Source: Breviolum minutum Mf 1.05b.01 (taxonomy: Eukaryota; Sar; Dinophyceae; Suessiales; Symbiodiniaceae). Taken from it: a stretch of DNA of 64,000 nucleotides. Made by a program: the position numbers and the translations under genes. The stretch covers positions 1 to 64,000 of the forward strand of contig DF239536.1 in NCBI GenBank assembly GCA_000507305.1, given 5' to 3'. The notes under the pieces are model-generated. The model was not told the DNA's origin. It did no database searches and was given only the letters and a program-made list of their open reading frames with translations. Of the stretch, positions 10,576 through 21,600 are shown one piece after another (the stretch's first letter is position 1; each line of letters begins with the position of its first letter).

Positions 10576-10929
10576 TACGTCCGTGTGTCTTACGGTTGTG
10601 GAGTCTTCAAGTCCTGTGGAAAAAGCACAAAGTGATCGACGACTTCAATCTGTTCTGAGAAAATCCCTGACACCCTACCTCCACTTCCAGCAGCTGACCT
10701 TGCAAATTGCAAGGGGATCTGATGGGCTGCCTTAATCTCTCCCGTATAATTTTTGCAAGCTTTCCCAAACAACAAAGGAATTGCAGGCAGTACTCTGCAT
10801 AGATTTACATCTTATAGATGAATGCAAAGAAGATGCTTTGGTGAAGCAAGGTGATTTAGCTACAGAGGTTTGACGATGTATCAGCACAGCAACATACTAT
10901 ATGACTATGAGAAGTGCAAATATGACATA

Positions 10930-10990
10930 CATACATATATAAATATATATATATATACACACACATGCAATAAAAAAAAAATATATATTT
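10930..10990. repeat. AT-rich microsatellite
   Basis: TATATA/CACACA/poly-A run just downstream (plus direction) of an unassigned stretch. No gene signal. Confidence 0.7.
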
Positions 10991-10999
10991 CTAAACACT

Positions 11000-11170
11000 G
11001 TGAGCTCCAGCAGATCTGGTTCTGAGGTGTCCGCTGCGTAGGGCCTCCAGGGCAAAGTGCATCCAGCATGTTCATCCATCAACTCTGTCAAGTCTACTTG
11101 ATGCATCGCATTTGCGGCATATGTTTTGACCATGTCTAAAATGCACAACGGGAAGATCATGCAGGGATGT
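11000..11170 (-). CDS. Duplicated unknown exon, copy 3 (second half)
   Basis: Near-identical to 9,470-9,620 over ILDMVKTYAANAMHQVDL and TELMDEHAG, at a spacing of about 1.5 kb. The flanking CTGAGGTGTCCGCTGCG segment is also shared, so a genomic segment was copied rather than only the exon. Confidence 0.45.
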
Positions 11171-11179
11171 GAAGCTAAT

Positions 11180-12540
11180 CTATCTTAAGTACTTTGATTC
11201 CCATGGCAAAAACGTCAGTTGCCTGGAACGGCGGGAATGGCAGATTTCGCTCCCACAAAAGCCAAAAAGGCCTTTCAAAATGGCTTTGGAATGTAATATG
11301 TTTTGGCTCGAGACAGCACGTGTACGCAAACATGTGCATCATTGTCAGTTTCATGGACGGGACACGAGCTACTGAATTTCTACATTCATGAAATGCAAAA
11401 AAAAACTGGTGCCCCAGAACTTCGAACTGTTCTTTGACGGTGGAATACTTTATTTCCAATATTTTGTCGACAACAGCATTTTCATATTGAGCAGCAAAAA
11501 CAAGTGCTGTGCAACATCAGATGCATTTCGCTATCTACCGATTTCAAATTTTTACGAGATGCATCCCCTGTAAATGTCTTACATAACGGTCGTACAACAC
11601 ACCAACAATAGTCCCCTGGAATTGTTGATGAAATAAATCCCAACTAAGATAACGGTCTTTTCGGAAAAAAAACATTGAAATAATATGAATTAATGGCCTT
11701 TCGACTCCGAGGGAAGTGCTGCTGCTTGCGTATACATTGATGTTTAAGGTTAAAAATCACACCTCGTTTTTTTGTGACGATACATCATGGTTGGTAACTT
11801 TGTATCACATTTTTTTTGTGATCTGGCAAGTTACTATCCCTTTCTCAACACGAAGTGGACCCACTTTCGTTTGGATTTTTGTTGCTCCCTTTTTGCATCC
11901 TTGCCGTGCATGCCCATGATGTTGCCTCCAAAGCCATCTCAAAGCTTTTAACATTCTAAGTTACAGAAAACAAAACACAACATGCAGTGACGAAAATCTC
12001 AGCGGTTCAGTTTCAACTGCAGAATTCTAACTGGTACATCAAGAATCATTCCCCTACATTCCACTACAAGTAAGTAGATCTGATGGTTGTGATTTTTTGA
12101 TACGCGCCTACATTTTTTGGGCAAGCTACAGCAATTGGTGAACGTTCAGCGAGTCATCTCAGCTCCAACTATCTTCCTGGGCCCAGATTTCGCTGACCGT
12201 TAGGTCTATCCCTTCAGCCCTGCTTAAACACTGGTTCGCAGTGGATTTGGCTTTTTTGATAGGGATCCCTTCATAGAAATGAACAGATTACTTACCCACT
12301 GTGAACCAGGGTTTTGGCAACCCCCACCCTATCCCCTACAGTGTCAAAACCAAAGAGTGGTGTGATCTGTTGCCATTTGCAACTTTCTTGTCTTTGCTTG
12401 TGCCCCAATAGAAACCCGAAAGCTGAAATAAAACCAAAGTAAGCCTACACGAAACCGAAAATGAACCAACGACCCCAAATGAAACTCACTTACTACCCGA
12501 ATACACCTCAAAAAAATGAATCCAAAATAAAACCCTAAAT
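11180..12540. other. No supported feature
   Basis: AT-rich sequence with only short, biased ORFs. I see no exon series, no RNA gene and no repeat shared with the rest of the window. A GTTTTGGCTCGAG string at about 11,290 resembles only the 3' half of the dinoflagellate spliced leader and is not called. Confidence 0.4.
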
Positions 12541-13004
12541 GAGCCGTGGCACGAAGCATAGTGCCAGGAGGCATCGGATATATGAAACATGGCAAGAGTT
12601 CGTCAGTCGACTGACATTGTGGTCGGTGGAACCGGACACTCTGAAAAAAAAACAAGAACATGTTGTTTGTACACCTACCTGGCAGGTCAAAGACCACTTT
12701 GCTTTTAGTCCGATAGAGATTCTATGGAACCCAAAGGGCTAGTCCAACGACTGATCCCTTGAGGGATATATAATATCATTTTATCATTTGTATGATCATC
12801 TCATGATTTGTCTTATAGTTAAAAGTATGTACCAGCACCGGTCCACTTGAGCCAGCATGTTTTTGTCATCCCGTTTCACGTGATGACAATGCTCATTCAA
12901 AATTTTGGTGTCCATTGACGCCATGAAAATCAGCAAGGTTTTTGAAGAGCAGAACTACAGCTGAGCTCTATCCGACGTGGCTTTGGTGATATGTACAAGT
13001 AATA
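12541..13004 (-). repeat. Unit-0 remnant: 5' end and upstream region of the beta-helix gene
   Basis: Homologous to 24,180-24,600 (and 35,730-36,190, 47,900-48,370). It covers the antisense start of the beta-helix ORF (GCATAGTGCCA, then ATGAAACATGGCAAGA) and about 400 bp upstream. Homology ends abruptly at GATATGTACAAGTAATAG. The rest of the beta-helix gene is missing on its low-coordinate side. A breakpoint therefore lies near 12,540 and another near 13,005. Confidence 0.75.
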
Positions 13005-13502
13005 GTGGATAAAGCTAGGTCATCATTTATCTTTGCATCTTATTGCACTGCTCACTCTGCAAAAGGGTGTAGCGTGGATAGTGAGATTACAATATTTGAC
13101 TACAACCACTTTTTAGTAGAGAATTACCCTGAATGGCTTTGGACGGCTATCACTAGGACAAGGGATTTGAGTAAGGTAAAGTTTTTTAAATATAGTAAGG
13201 ACACCAGTGATGACTTCAATCAGAAGTTGATAATGAGCTATTACATTAGAAAAATTGAAAACTACAGACTGCAGGACAAAAAGGGTAAGAGGCAAATACC
13301 TAAACAAGGATATGTAAATACAGAGTGGTTCTTAAAAAACATCACTAATAGCTGTAATTACTGCGGATGTGGGTTCAGTATAGATATCTATAAGGGAGGT
13401 ATTGTGAGCAATCTCACCGCACGAAGGGTAAATAATGAAGTAGCCCATACATTAGATAGTATAGTGCCTTACTGGCGTAGATGTAATTGTAGTTGTAGAT
13501 AG
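13005..13502 (+). pseudogene. SF1 helicase C-terminus fused to HNH-like zinc-finger domain (truncated)
   Basis: A 165-codon frame that opens without an ATG (GTG at 13,005), directly at the insertion junction. Near the N-terminus AHSAKGCSVDSEITIFD matches SF1 helicase motif V, and WTAITRTRD matches motif VI. The C-terminal part has CNYCGCGF, then SNLTARRVNNEVAHTLDSI and a CNC pair. This is the Cys-pair, N-L-T, H and CxxC arrangement of HNH/recombination-endonuclease-like modules. The ATPase N-terminal half (Walker A/B) is absent, so this is a fragment. Helicase-HNH fusions of this form are known to me from virus-derived genes in invertebrates and protists; the exact family needs a search. Confidence 0.65.
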
Positions 13503-13566
13503 GTACTTCAAAAATGATTTCTTTAAAAGAGTATTTAAAGAAACATTACCTATATATAGTAGATAG

Positions 13567-14055
13567 ATGGTGTGTTATACCTTGGACGAGCAGAATGAAA
13601 TCATCAATGAATTCTTGGATGTCATTGATGCACATGATATCATAAGAGAGTTTAAAAACATATTTTACCGCAGTAGTAGTAAATATGACAATATAAAGAT
13701 AGCATTGCAGCAGAGTATGTCACCAGATACCGCTATTGAACTTGCAAGACATTTTGATGATGATACTCTTGGTGCTATTTGTGAAGGCGTTGATTATGAA
13801 AGATTAGAGTGGGAGATAATGAATTTTGAAGATAAGGTAAAGAGAGAGTGCCGTAGAATGAACACATTTGATGTGCTTTTCTTGCTATATGATATACCTA
13901 AAGTAAGGGACATAGAAAAGAAATTTGGGTATAATAGTAACCTATCTAGCTTTTTACACTCCCAACTAGATTTTCTAAAAAATGGACACGTGTATAGTAA
14001 GGAAGGTTTTGACAATCATTGTAGAAAATATTGTAGCTCCCATCCATTACTATAA
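13567..14055 (+). CDS. Unknown virus-like ORF, possibly frameshifted
   Basis: A 162-codon ORF with an acidic/hydrophobic helical composition (LDEQNEIINEFLDVIDAHD near the start, CEGVDYERLEWEIMNFEDK in the middle). It starts 64 bp after the helicase fragment on the same strand and shares its AT-rich codon use. No family recognised. The frame that follows (14,049-14,234) overlaps its end and also looks coding, so the stop at 14,055 may come from a frameshift in a decaying gene. Confidence 0.45.
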   Translation: MVCYTLDEQNEIINEFLDVIDAHDIIREFKNIFYRSSSKYDNIKIALQQSMSPDTAIELARHFDDDTLGAICEGVDYERLEWEIMNFEDKVKRECRRMNTFDVLFLLYDIPKVRDIEKKFGYNSNLSSFLHSQLDFLKNGHVYSKEGFDNHCRKYCSSHPLL

Positions 14056-14234
14056 AAACTATCAACAAAATTATAAGATGCATATATGAAAATCTTAAAT
14101 ACAAAAAATATGATTATGAATATAAGTTTTCTAGTTGTCCTGTTTTTAAGTTCCCTAATGAACCTGTAAAAACATACACTAGCAAAAACAAACCAAACAA
14201 AGACTACCTAAATAGCTCGACGGACTTTGAATAG
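14049..14234 (+). pseudogene. Coding-like frame without start, continuation of previous gene
   Basis: An open frame of 61 sense codons, with no ATG, shifted relative to the preceding ORF. It contains YENLKYKKYDYEYKFSSC and ends at TAG 14,232-14,234. Lys/Tyr/Asn-rich composition matches the two upstream frames. Best explained as the C-terminal part of the same gene after a frameshift, or as a separate start-less relic. Confidence 0.4.
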
Positions 14235-14685
14235 TTGATATTTTACATAAAGTATCATCTATTTTTATGAGATACCCCCCCAACAAAAATGAAAAACAAC
14301 GAGCACAGTGAGCAAAATATCAAACTAAAAATCACAAAAGTGAATGCAAAATTTGGGTCATAAACGCTTTTGTTCTGCAAATTTGGAGGACGCTTCAAAA
14401 GGCGCTGAAAAAAAAATCGCGAGAGTTTTGTTCTGTTTTACAGGCGTGAGAGAGACTGCGCCTACCACTAAAAACACTAAATACTGCGCCTGCCACCTAG
14501 TTAGCTAGTTATCTAGTATATCTATATATCTTATGAACAACTCCTAGTGCAGAACGGCAAGACAACTGCTACCAGGAAACAAACATTAGGATTCAGAAAA
14601 CAAACCACAACAAAGTGAGGGGCTCCGGACGAATGGGGATTGGCCTGCCTTGAGACGAAGTCTCATTGGTGAATGGGGGTAGGAA

Positions 14686-14902
14686 TGATTTAAATAACAA
14701 TGAATAGTGCATTTCTGCACTGACTGCTTGTTCAGCAGAGACCACTTATTCAGTGGGTGTCATTGTTATTTAATTCATAAAAAAAGCGCAAAAAAATTGA
14801 ACAACTATGACCTTTTCAGTGGGGTCATTGCCATTCAATTTTCTGAGATATCCCCAAAAAAAATGAATAATTAAATCCCCAAAAAATGAATAATTAAAAC
14901 AC
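14686..14902. repeat. Hairpins and direct repeats at the insert's right side
   Basis: Two inverted repeats: AATGATTTAAATAACAATG at 14,686 pairs with CATTGTTATTTAATTCAT near 14,760, and AAAAATTGAACAACTATGACC pairs with GGTCATTGCCATTCAATTTT near 14,825. They are followed by a direct repeat of CCCCAAAAAAATGAATAATTAAA. The rest of 14,235-15,150 has no gene that I can support. Confidence 0.6.
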
Positions 14903-15658
14903 TGCCGTTGCTGTTGCAAGGGCTTGCGCGAGCGCGTTTGTCCAAACCTTCTGACAGACAGGTCAAGTCAAAATGGGGTAACAAAAATACTACAACAAAT
15001 AATTTTTTCTACGCAAGACGACCCTTATACAATACTCACTATTTTTCTATCTACCCAGCCTTGCATATCTGGCCTTATATCAATTTTGGGGGCTAGATAC
15101 CCAAAAAACCCCTATAGATATGCGGGCTAGCCTATGGCCGAAGATAGGCAAGGTCTATTCTAACTGTATTGGATGATATGCAACTCAAATTGCACTGGGA
15201 GGTTGCTGCATTTGTCAAGCAGTGTACATGCTGCGAACAAAAATGTACTGATTCAAAACAACACTAGATGATGCGAATAGCTACAGTAGCCAACAGCTCA
15301 AGTGTCGCAGGACATGCCCAATTGGATGACGTGAACATGTTTCCGATGACATGTGCACACGTTCTGGTTGCCGAAGCAGTGTAACAGGCAGATTCCGGGG
15401 TGAAGCTTGCTACGGTTCAGCGGTTTCAACAGCAGAATCCGGTTCTGTACCTGTCATCGAGAAAGTGCAATATTCCTTCATCTTGCGAACCGCCATTTCG
15501 GACCATGAAATAAAAGTTTGAACTTGACATTTTTCCTACCCTAAGGATCTTGACCCCTCCTATGGAAGCACCAGACCCTACTAGTGACACCCCTGGGGCC
15601 TCAAAAAATTGTGTTTTTGACACCCCATGACATCCCAAGGGTTCAAAGGTTGACCCGC

Positions 15659-18600
15659 CTGCAGCATAATTCTTGGCCTCAACATAGCGTTGGATTGTGC
15701 AGGCAGCCTGGCGTAGGATGCAAGAAATTTCCTTCGGAATATCCTACGCTTTTTGATTCTTTACAACTCTCCAAAAATGGTGTTTCTTCATCAAATAAGC
15801 AATTTCCAAAACATCGAACAAAAATTGTTTCAGTTCTTCAAATGGATTCTCCCCCACTGAAGCTCGGAAACAGCAAGTTTATTAAACATTTTGCCTCCCG
15901 CTGCAGCTTTGAACGTGCTCGTCGCCGAACTCGCTCCGACTGAAGCCACGTCGAGAACGAACCACAAAGCAGTAGGGAAACCAAATGGCCGCAGGCCAAA
16001 AATTGTCCAAAAGAGCAGGAAAAAATATATATGCTTTGTGATGGAACAGGATGTTTGGTCGGTTGGTCAATTTGGCATGTTCAAGCAAAGCATTGCTCTG
16101 TTGGAAAAGATCTCAGCTGGGTCTGGGTGGCCATTCTGAGAATTCAAGAAGCAAAACCATTCAGAGAGGTGCACCTCTGGAACGAAGTGCAGCCAATGTC
16201 TCCATTGTCTCTGAATCATGTTTGTACGGTTCTAGATGGAACAGCGGTTTGAAACAGCCATTTACAATTTTACATCGGAAAAAAACAATGAACTCGCAAG
16301 GTAATTATGGTAGTGGGGTATGCTGGCAACCCAAGTATGGAAACAATAAACTGAAGGAGTTCCTGTTTTCAAATTCTTCTTTCTTCTTTTTACGGTGTTT
16401 CCCGGAAAAAAACATGGTCCCGTTGATGTCTTCCCTGCCAATGTCTTTTCAGATGTTTCATCTTTTTCGCACCTTGGCGAGGAGGTGAAAACGTCGGTTG
16501 CGCACCAAGAACCTCCGTGCTGCTGATTGGATTCTCACGGCATCGCGGGTGCGGTCCTTAGAGAATTTACTCAGTGTCAAGCTGCAGCCGTTTTGATATC
16601 ATTTTTAAACTTCGAGAGAAACATAGAGGAAGGATGAGGATGGTTGAAACATCTTAAATAAGTCTGAAAGCAAAGGTGTTCAGTCATGTTGATTCACTCT
16701 TCTTCTGATTGCTGTCAATCAGTTCTTGGCTAAGCTTATCACTCGCTGAAACTTCTGGCAACGAAGTCGGTGGCCACGCCAAATGCGCTGGATGGTCGTG
16801 GCTGCCTTGATCAACCGTACAGAACAGGTCAGGATGAAGGTCCAATGGACAAAGAGATGTGAAGATGTCAAAAATCCTTGTACAGTTGAGTTGATGTAAC
16901 CGCAGTGCTACTATTTCATCAAGCAAAAAGTGGCCAGTGAAAGAAAGGTGAAGGAAAGGTCTACTTTGAAAGGTGAAAGAAAGGTCTACAACCATCCATC
17001 TGAAGGTGTGAAGTGCTGAAGCTTTTGCCTCCACTTTGTGCTGCCAGAAGCGTAGGACCTCAGGGTGACCAAGACATGACCAGATTCCACGGTTTCCACG
17101 CTGAGGACCTGGCCCTCTTCCTGCATAGTACTCCACGTACAAGCCTCAGGGATGTCTCAAAATATTGATCAAAGTAACTCTAAATGAGAAAAAACACATG
17201 AGTCACTAGAAAATTGCAAACAAAATAAAGGTTTCAGAAGAGGAAAAGAGGGTCATTGTTTGATTTATATGATAGAATTTCAGGTCATCATACCAAGTAT
17301 ACTTGGCTAGGTAAGTTTCACCTGTTCCATCCCAGGTTACACAAAGGGAATGGAGTCTGAAGAGACGTGTCTTCAAAAGAAAATGACTCAACAAAGTGTA
17401 GTTGTCTTGAACTCCTTTGCTGTTCATGCATCAACCTTGAGTGACTGGCGCTTGTATCTTTTGAGCTGCTTTGAACCGCCTGCAGCATGGTGAATGATCA
17501 TGGTGAATCAATTGCCATACACAATCCACATTCGTCTCAAGATAAGAACTTGTGCATAGCCAGAAAAAACACACAAAAATACAAAAAAGTGCATCATCTT
17601 CAAATCACATTGCATTAAACCCAGGGACCTCCTGGCTTTCTCAAACTCCGCACCTGCACGTCGGCGACGTCGGCCAGTGACCTCACTGAGTTTGTAGAGT
17701 CATAGCCTCCACATATTGCAAAGACGTCTTAATCATACCTTAACCGTTGAGTCTTTGAGTCAACAAAAAGTCAAATTAGTCAGGTCAGGTCTCTGGTTCT
17801 GCTCCCCTTGAGTCCTTGATTCTAAGTGCCGTACGGCCGTGCGAGCAAGCCAGCCACGCACATTCCTTTCTGTGTCCGGCGTCCACTACTTTGGATATCT
17901 TCGCATCAAGGCTGAATTCAATACATTCCATCGACACACATCATCCTCCAAATATATCCAAATGCCTTCTATCTCTTTTAAACTACATATTATCAACACT
18001 ATCACTAAAAACTAGTATATTATATGTAATATACACACACACTGCTATTATAGATAGTCTTTGCAAGAACATATCATGCATGAAAGTTAAAATGTCCATC
18101 TCCACTTACTTTCGCAGTTCAGCTGCAGTCCCAAGTGCACCTCTGGATCATCAAAGCTGCAGTGTCACGGGCCCAGAGGCGTTCGTATTCCGTCTCCCAC
18201 CTGGACGAGTCGGTCGTTTCTACCCCAAAAGTTTCAACGAAAACCGAGTTGTTGCGGAAAAATCATCTGCATTTCAATGATTCCATCAGCTGTTTTTTTA
18301 GGATGGCAGGTCTCTGCGACTTGATTTTGAATGCAAAGCATCTCAAGGAAGCTGCCAAGAACATTGTCTCGAGGTGACACTCAGTGAGATCCCCGAGTCA
18401 GCACGGAGACTTGGAGACCAACAGAGAACGAAGACTTCCAGCACGAACTCAGCGGAAGATAGGTTTACCCCAAAGTTCTTCAGGACTTGCGGCCCGTGCT
18501 ACGTCATAGTACAAGTGCTGCAGTGACTTCGCCTTGGCATTCAAACAAACTCAAGGGATGCGGTCATATGCATAGCCCTAAATACTAGTACCTGTGATTA

Positions 18601-21600
18601 CATGTCTTCAATCTCCAACCATGTTGAAGTCAAAAAAAATTGCCCACTCTAGTATGATCTTGGAACATTTGCTCTCAACTTCACCCAAGAAAACATCAAG
18701 AAATCACCTGATATGGTATCCTCAACAAAAAAGTTCGATGTGAACTTTTCGGAGTCCTCCAGCAACCCAGCTGGAACCACTTTTTCCAGAACTTGACCCC
18801 AAGGGTATAGGCTCGACTAACCCTATCGGTATTTTTCTCGGATATTTTCGAAAGTCCGGCCTCACTCCGATATCTTGATGCTATCCAAGAATCTGTTAAA
18901 TAGTCCTGCAGCAAGAATTGCACTTCTCCGATTAGAGCACAATCACCATGCCTTAGCGTCACGCCATCACATGAAGAAAGGATTTCGATCCTCCAAAGAA
19001 CACCAGAAAAACAATTACATCTAGTACAAAATTTTGCCTTACATTGTCGAAGTCAAAAAAAACAACCCGTTGAGGAAAAGGCACAAAAACTAAAGCTAAG
19101 ATATGACATACTGTGACATACTATCATACTGACAATGTAGTACTCTGATCACAGTGTTGAACACACGCCCAGCCAGAATTAGCTCAAGGTACTTCACCCA
19201 AAGATTCACCAAAATGTTGGTGCGCAGCTCTGGGCGAAGTCCTTCTTCTCCGAACTTGTTCTTCACGCGAACGAATTCGAACTCCTTCTGCAGCTGCCAG
19301 AAAGCTACCTCAAAAACACTTGAAGAGAACTTTTTGCTTCAACACTTTCCGTTGATTTTCTAAATTCGTTTGGAAGAGACCCTAGACTACGTAGACCTTG
19401 ATGACCAGAATTCCACAGCCAGGCAACTGCAAGGACATAAGGATCAGATGCAAAGATGGTTGCGCGAAGGAAGTCGCAAACATAGCGCGCCAAAGGCAAT
19501 TCCGATTTCTTTCCTGACAGCTTGGGCACATAGATAAACCATGATAGGCAATGATAGGCCTAAAAACGTCTAAAAACTCATTGTTTTGTGTAAGGAATCC
19601 TTCAAGCAAAACTAGGAGTTGATTAAAGTTTCAAACACAAAAAGTAGGGATCCCATGATCTCCACTTTCACAAATTGTTTTTTTCTGGTTAAACCCAGCA
19701 TGTTTTCGCGTCGAAATGATGGATGATATATCTTTTAATTTCTTTAAGATCCTTTGAAAGATTTCAAGGATTTCTGTACATTTCTCAAACTTTGCCAAGT
19801 TTCCAGCAGCTTGATCTTCCTGATAGTCTGTCATCACCTTGGCCTGGGCCCGGTCTTTGGACTTCACCGGCGCAACCAACAAGCCGACGTGTTTCCCAAT
19901 GCTGGCATTCGCTTCCGGCTGCCTCAGTCTGGAGAGAAATCTCCTTCACTTGGATGGATGTTTTGTTATTTTTTCCAGCTGCTTCCAAGATATTTCAGGG
20001 AGAGTACAGCTGAAATATTCAATCTTTTGCACTTGATATTTCAAGTATAAAGATTTTTGTTTCAAGCACATTGAATCTTTACAAATTTCCAATGATTCTG
20101 CCCAATAAAAGGATTCCTTTCAATTTCAACCTACCGATTTTTCTGGCTGTTTGTCCAGGTGCAAGGGATGCGTGGCAGGATCAAACTGCATCTCATCAAA
20201 ACCCAAGTTTTGAAGGTCCGCTCCTCGGGAATCGCAGGTTTTGTTGAGAGCTTTTGGATGCCTCAATAGATGAAACCCCAAACAAAACGGTCACCAAGAA
20301 TTTCAGGTACCAAAAATGGAGGAATCCTGAACCTTTCCAGTCATTGCGTGAGGCTTGCACTTCTACCAAATGGATCTCGGATGATTTGCAGTTTTGGCCA
20401 TCACAACTAGACCATCCTAGACCTCCAACTGCCGGAGGCTCGTGAATTGATACCATTCAGATCAGAGCACACCTGAAAGCAAACCGTCCCGTCAAATCAA
20501 GAGTCAATCAACTTCATCAAACTTTGAACCAATCAACCATATCACCATGGAATGTGTGTGTGTGTTTCATGCACAAAGGCAATTTTTTTTCCTGATGGAT
20601 AGAAATCCGGCCTTCATCAAGTGATCTTTGAAGTTGCTGCGGAGCCAGTTGGCTGTGGCACACAACATGTCCAAGGACTCGCTTTCATCCTGGGCAACTT
20701 CAACAGATTTCTCTTGTCCCTCTGTAATGACTCATCCATTTTCGTTCAATATCTGCATCTTCTTTGGACCTGCAGGGTTTTAACCAAATTCCAAACTTGA
20801 AATCTTCTACATTTTTCTTATGATCTAGAATCCTTTCCTTCTCGTCAAACTCCAAATGTCCATCGTCAAGTCGTTTCACTGGAATTTCAAAGACCTGGTG
20901 TTGCCTAAAGACGTTTGAAGACCTTCAAACCGAGCATCCGTGGTGGGCAACGGCAACTGGACCGCCTCGGCCAAGATCTGCGACGGGATGCCTTCCAAGG
21001 CCTTCAGCCGGGCACCGGCATCCTCCGAAGCGTAGCAGGCGCGGCGCTCTGCATACCACTCTGCCAGCCTTCCAAGTCATGGTCGTCGTGGACACGGTGG
21101 TCAGTGGATATTCGGATAATTATGCAATGGCAATATCTCTGTCTGTGGTTTCTTTGAATAAGGATTTTGCTTTTTTCAGAGTGGTGAAATCAATTCATTA
21201 CATGTAACATTTTTCTTACATCTCTTACACTTGTATGTATGTGAAAAAAATCCAACCACACAAGCAATCCACCACTTCGTTGCCTGGAAGCCTCCTTTTC
21301 TGCCTTTGCCTTCATCTCATCAAAAGTCTCTTGCACTTTCGCCTTCAAGTTGCAGTGGCTACGGAATGCTTTGGGGGATCAAATGGCGAATGGCTAACTA
21401 CATGGAGTTTGAAGCTAGGTGATCCTCATTGATGAGCTAAATGAGCTTGTCATGATGAGCTTTTTCCATACTAAATCCAATCGCCTCCAATCGAAACACA
21501 GAGCTTCATCACATATAGCCACTAGATCTACTACTCCTGGCTTGGTCTTTGCAACTTGCTTAGTCTTTGCAAATGACAAACCTGGCCTCTATAATCACAT

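Larger units (their letters stand above)
13005..15150. mobile_element. AT-rich virus-like insertion at array boundary
   Basis: About 2.15 kb flanked left by tandem-unit sequence (ends about 13,004) and right by the start of unit 1 (resumes about 15,150-15,168 at CTGTATTGGATGATATG). Composition and codon use differ sharply from the neighbours: intronless frames with AT-rich codons. It carries a helicase/HNH fragment, an unknown ORF and a third coding-looking frame, then hairpins and A-runs. No terminal repeats or target duplication are visible, and it begins in mid-gene, so it looks like a captured fragment rather than an intact element. Inferred origin: a large DNA virus or virus-like element of a protist. 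Confidence 0.6.

Noticed and set aside
11286-11300. Possible relic spliced leader (GTTTTGGCTCGAG)
   Set aside because: Matches only the 3' half of the dinoflagellate leader with a mismatch; no downstream ORF in register.
13005-15150. Intact transposon or complete virus
   Set aside because: No terminal inverted repeats, integrase, capsid or polymerase; the helicase lacks its N-terminal half.
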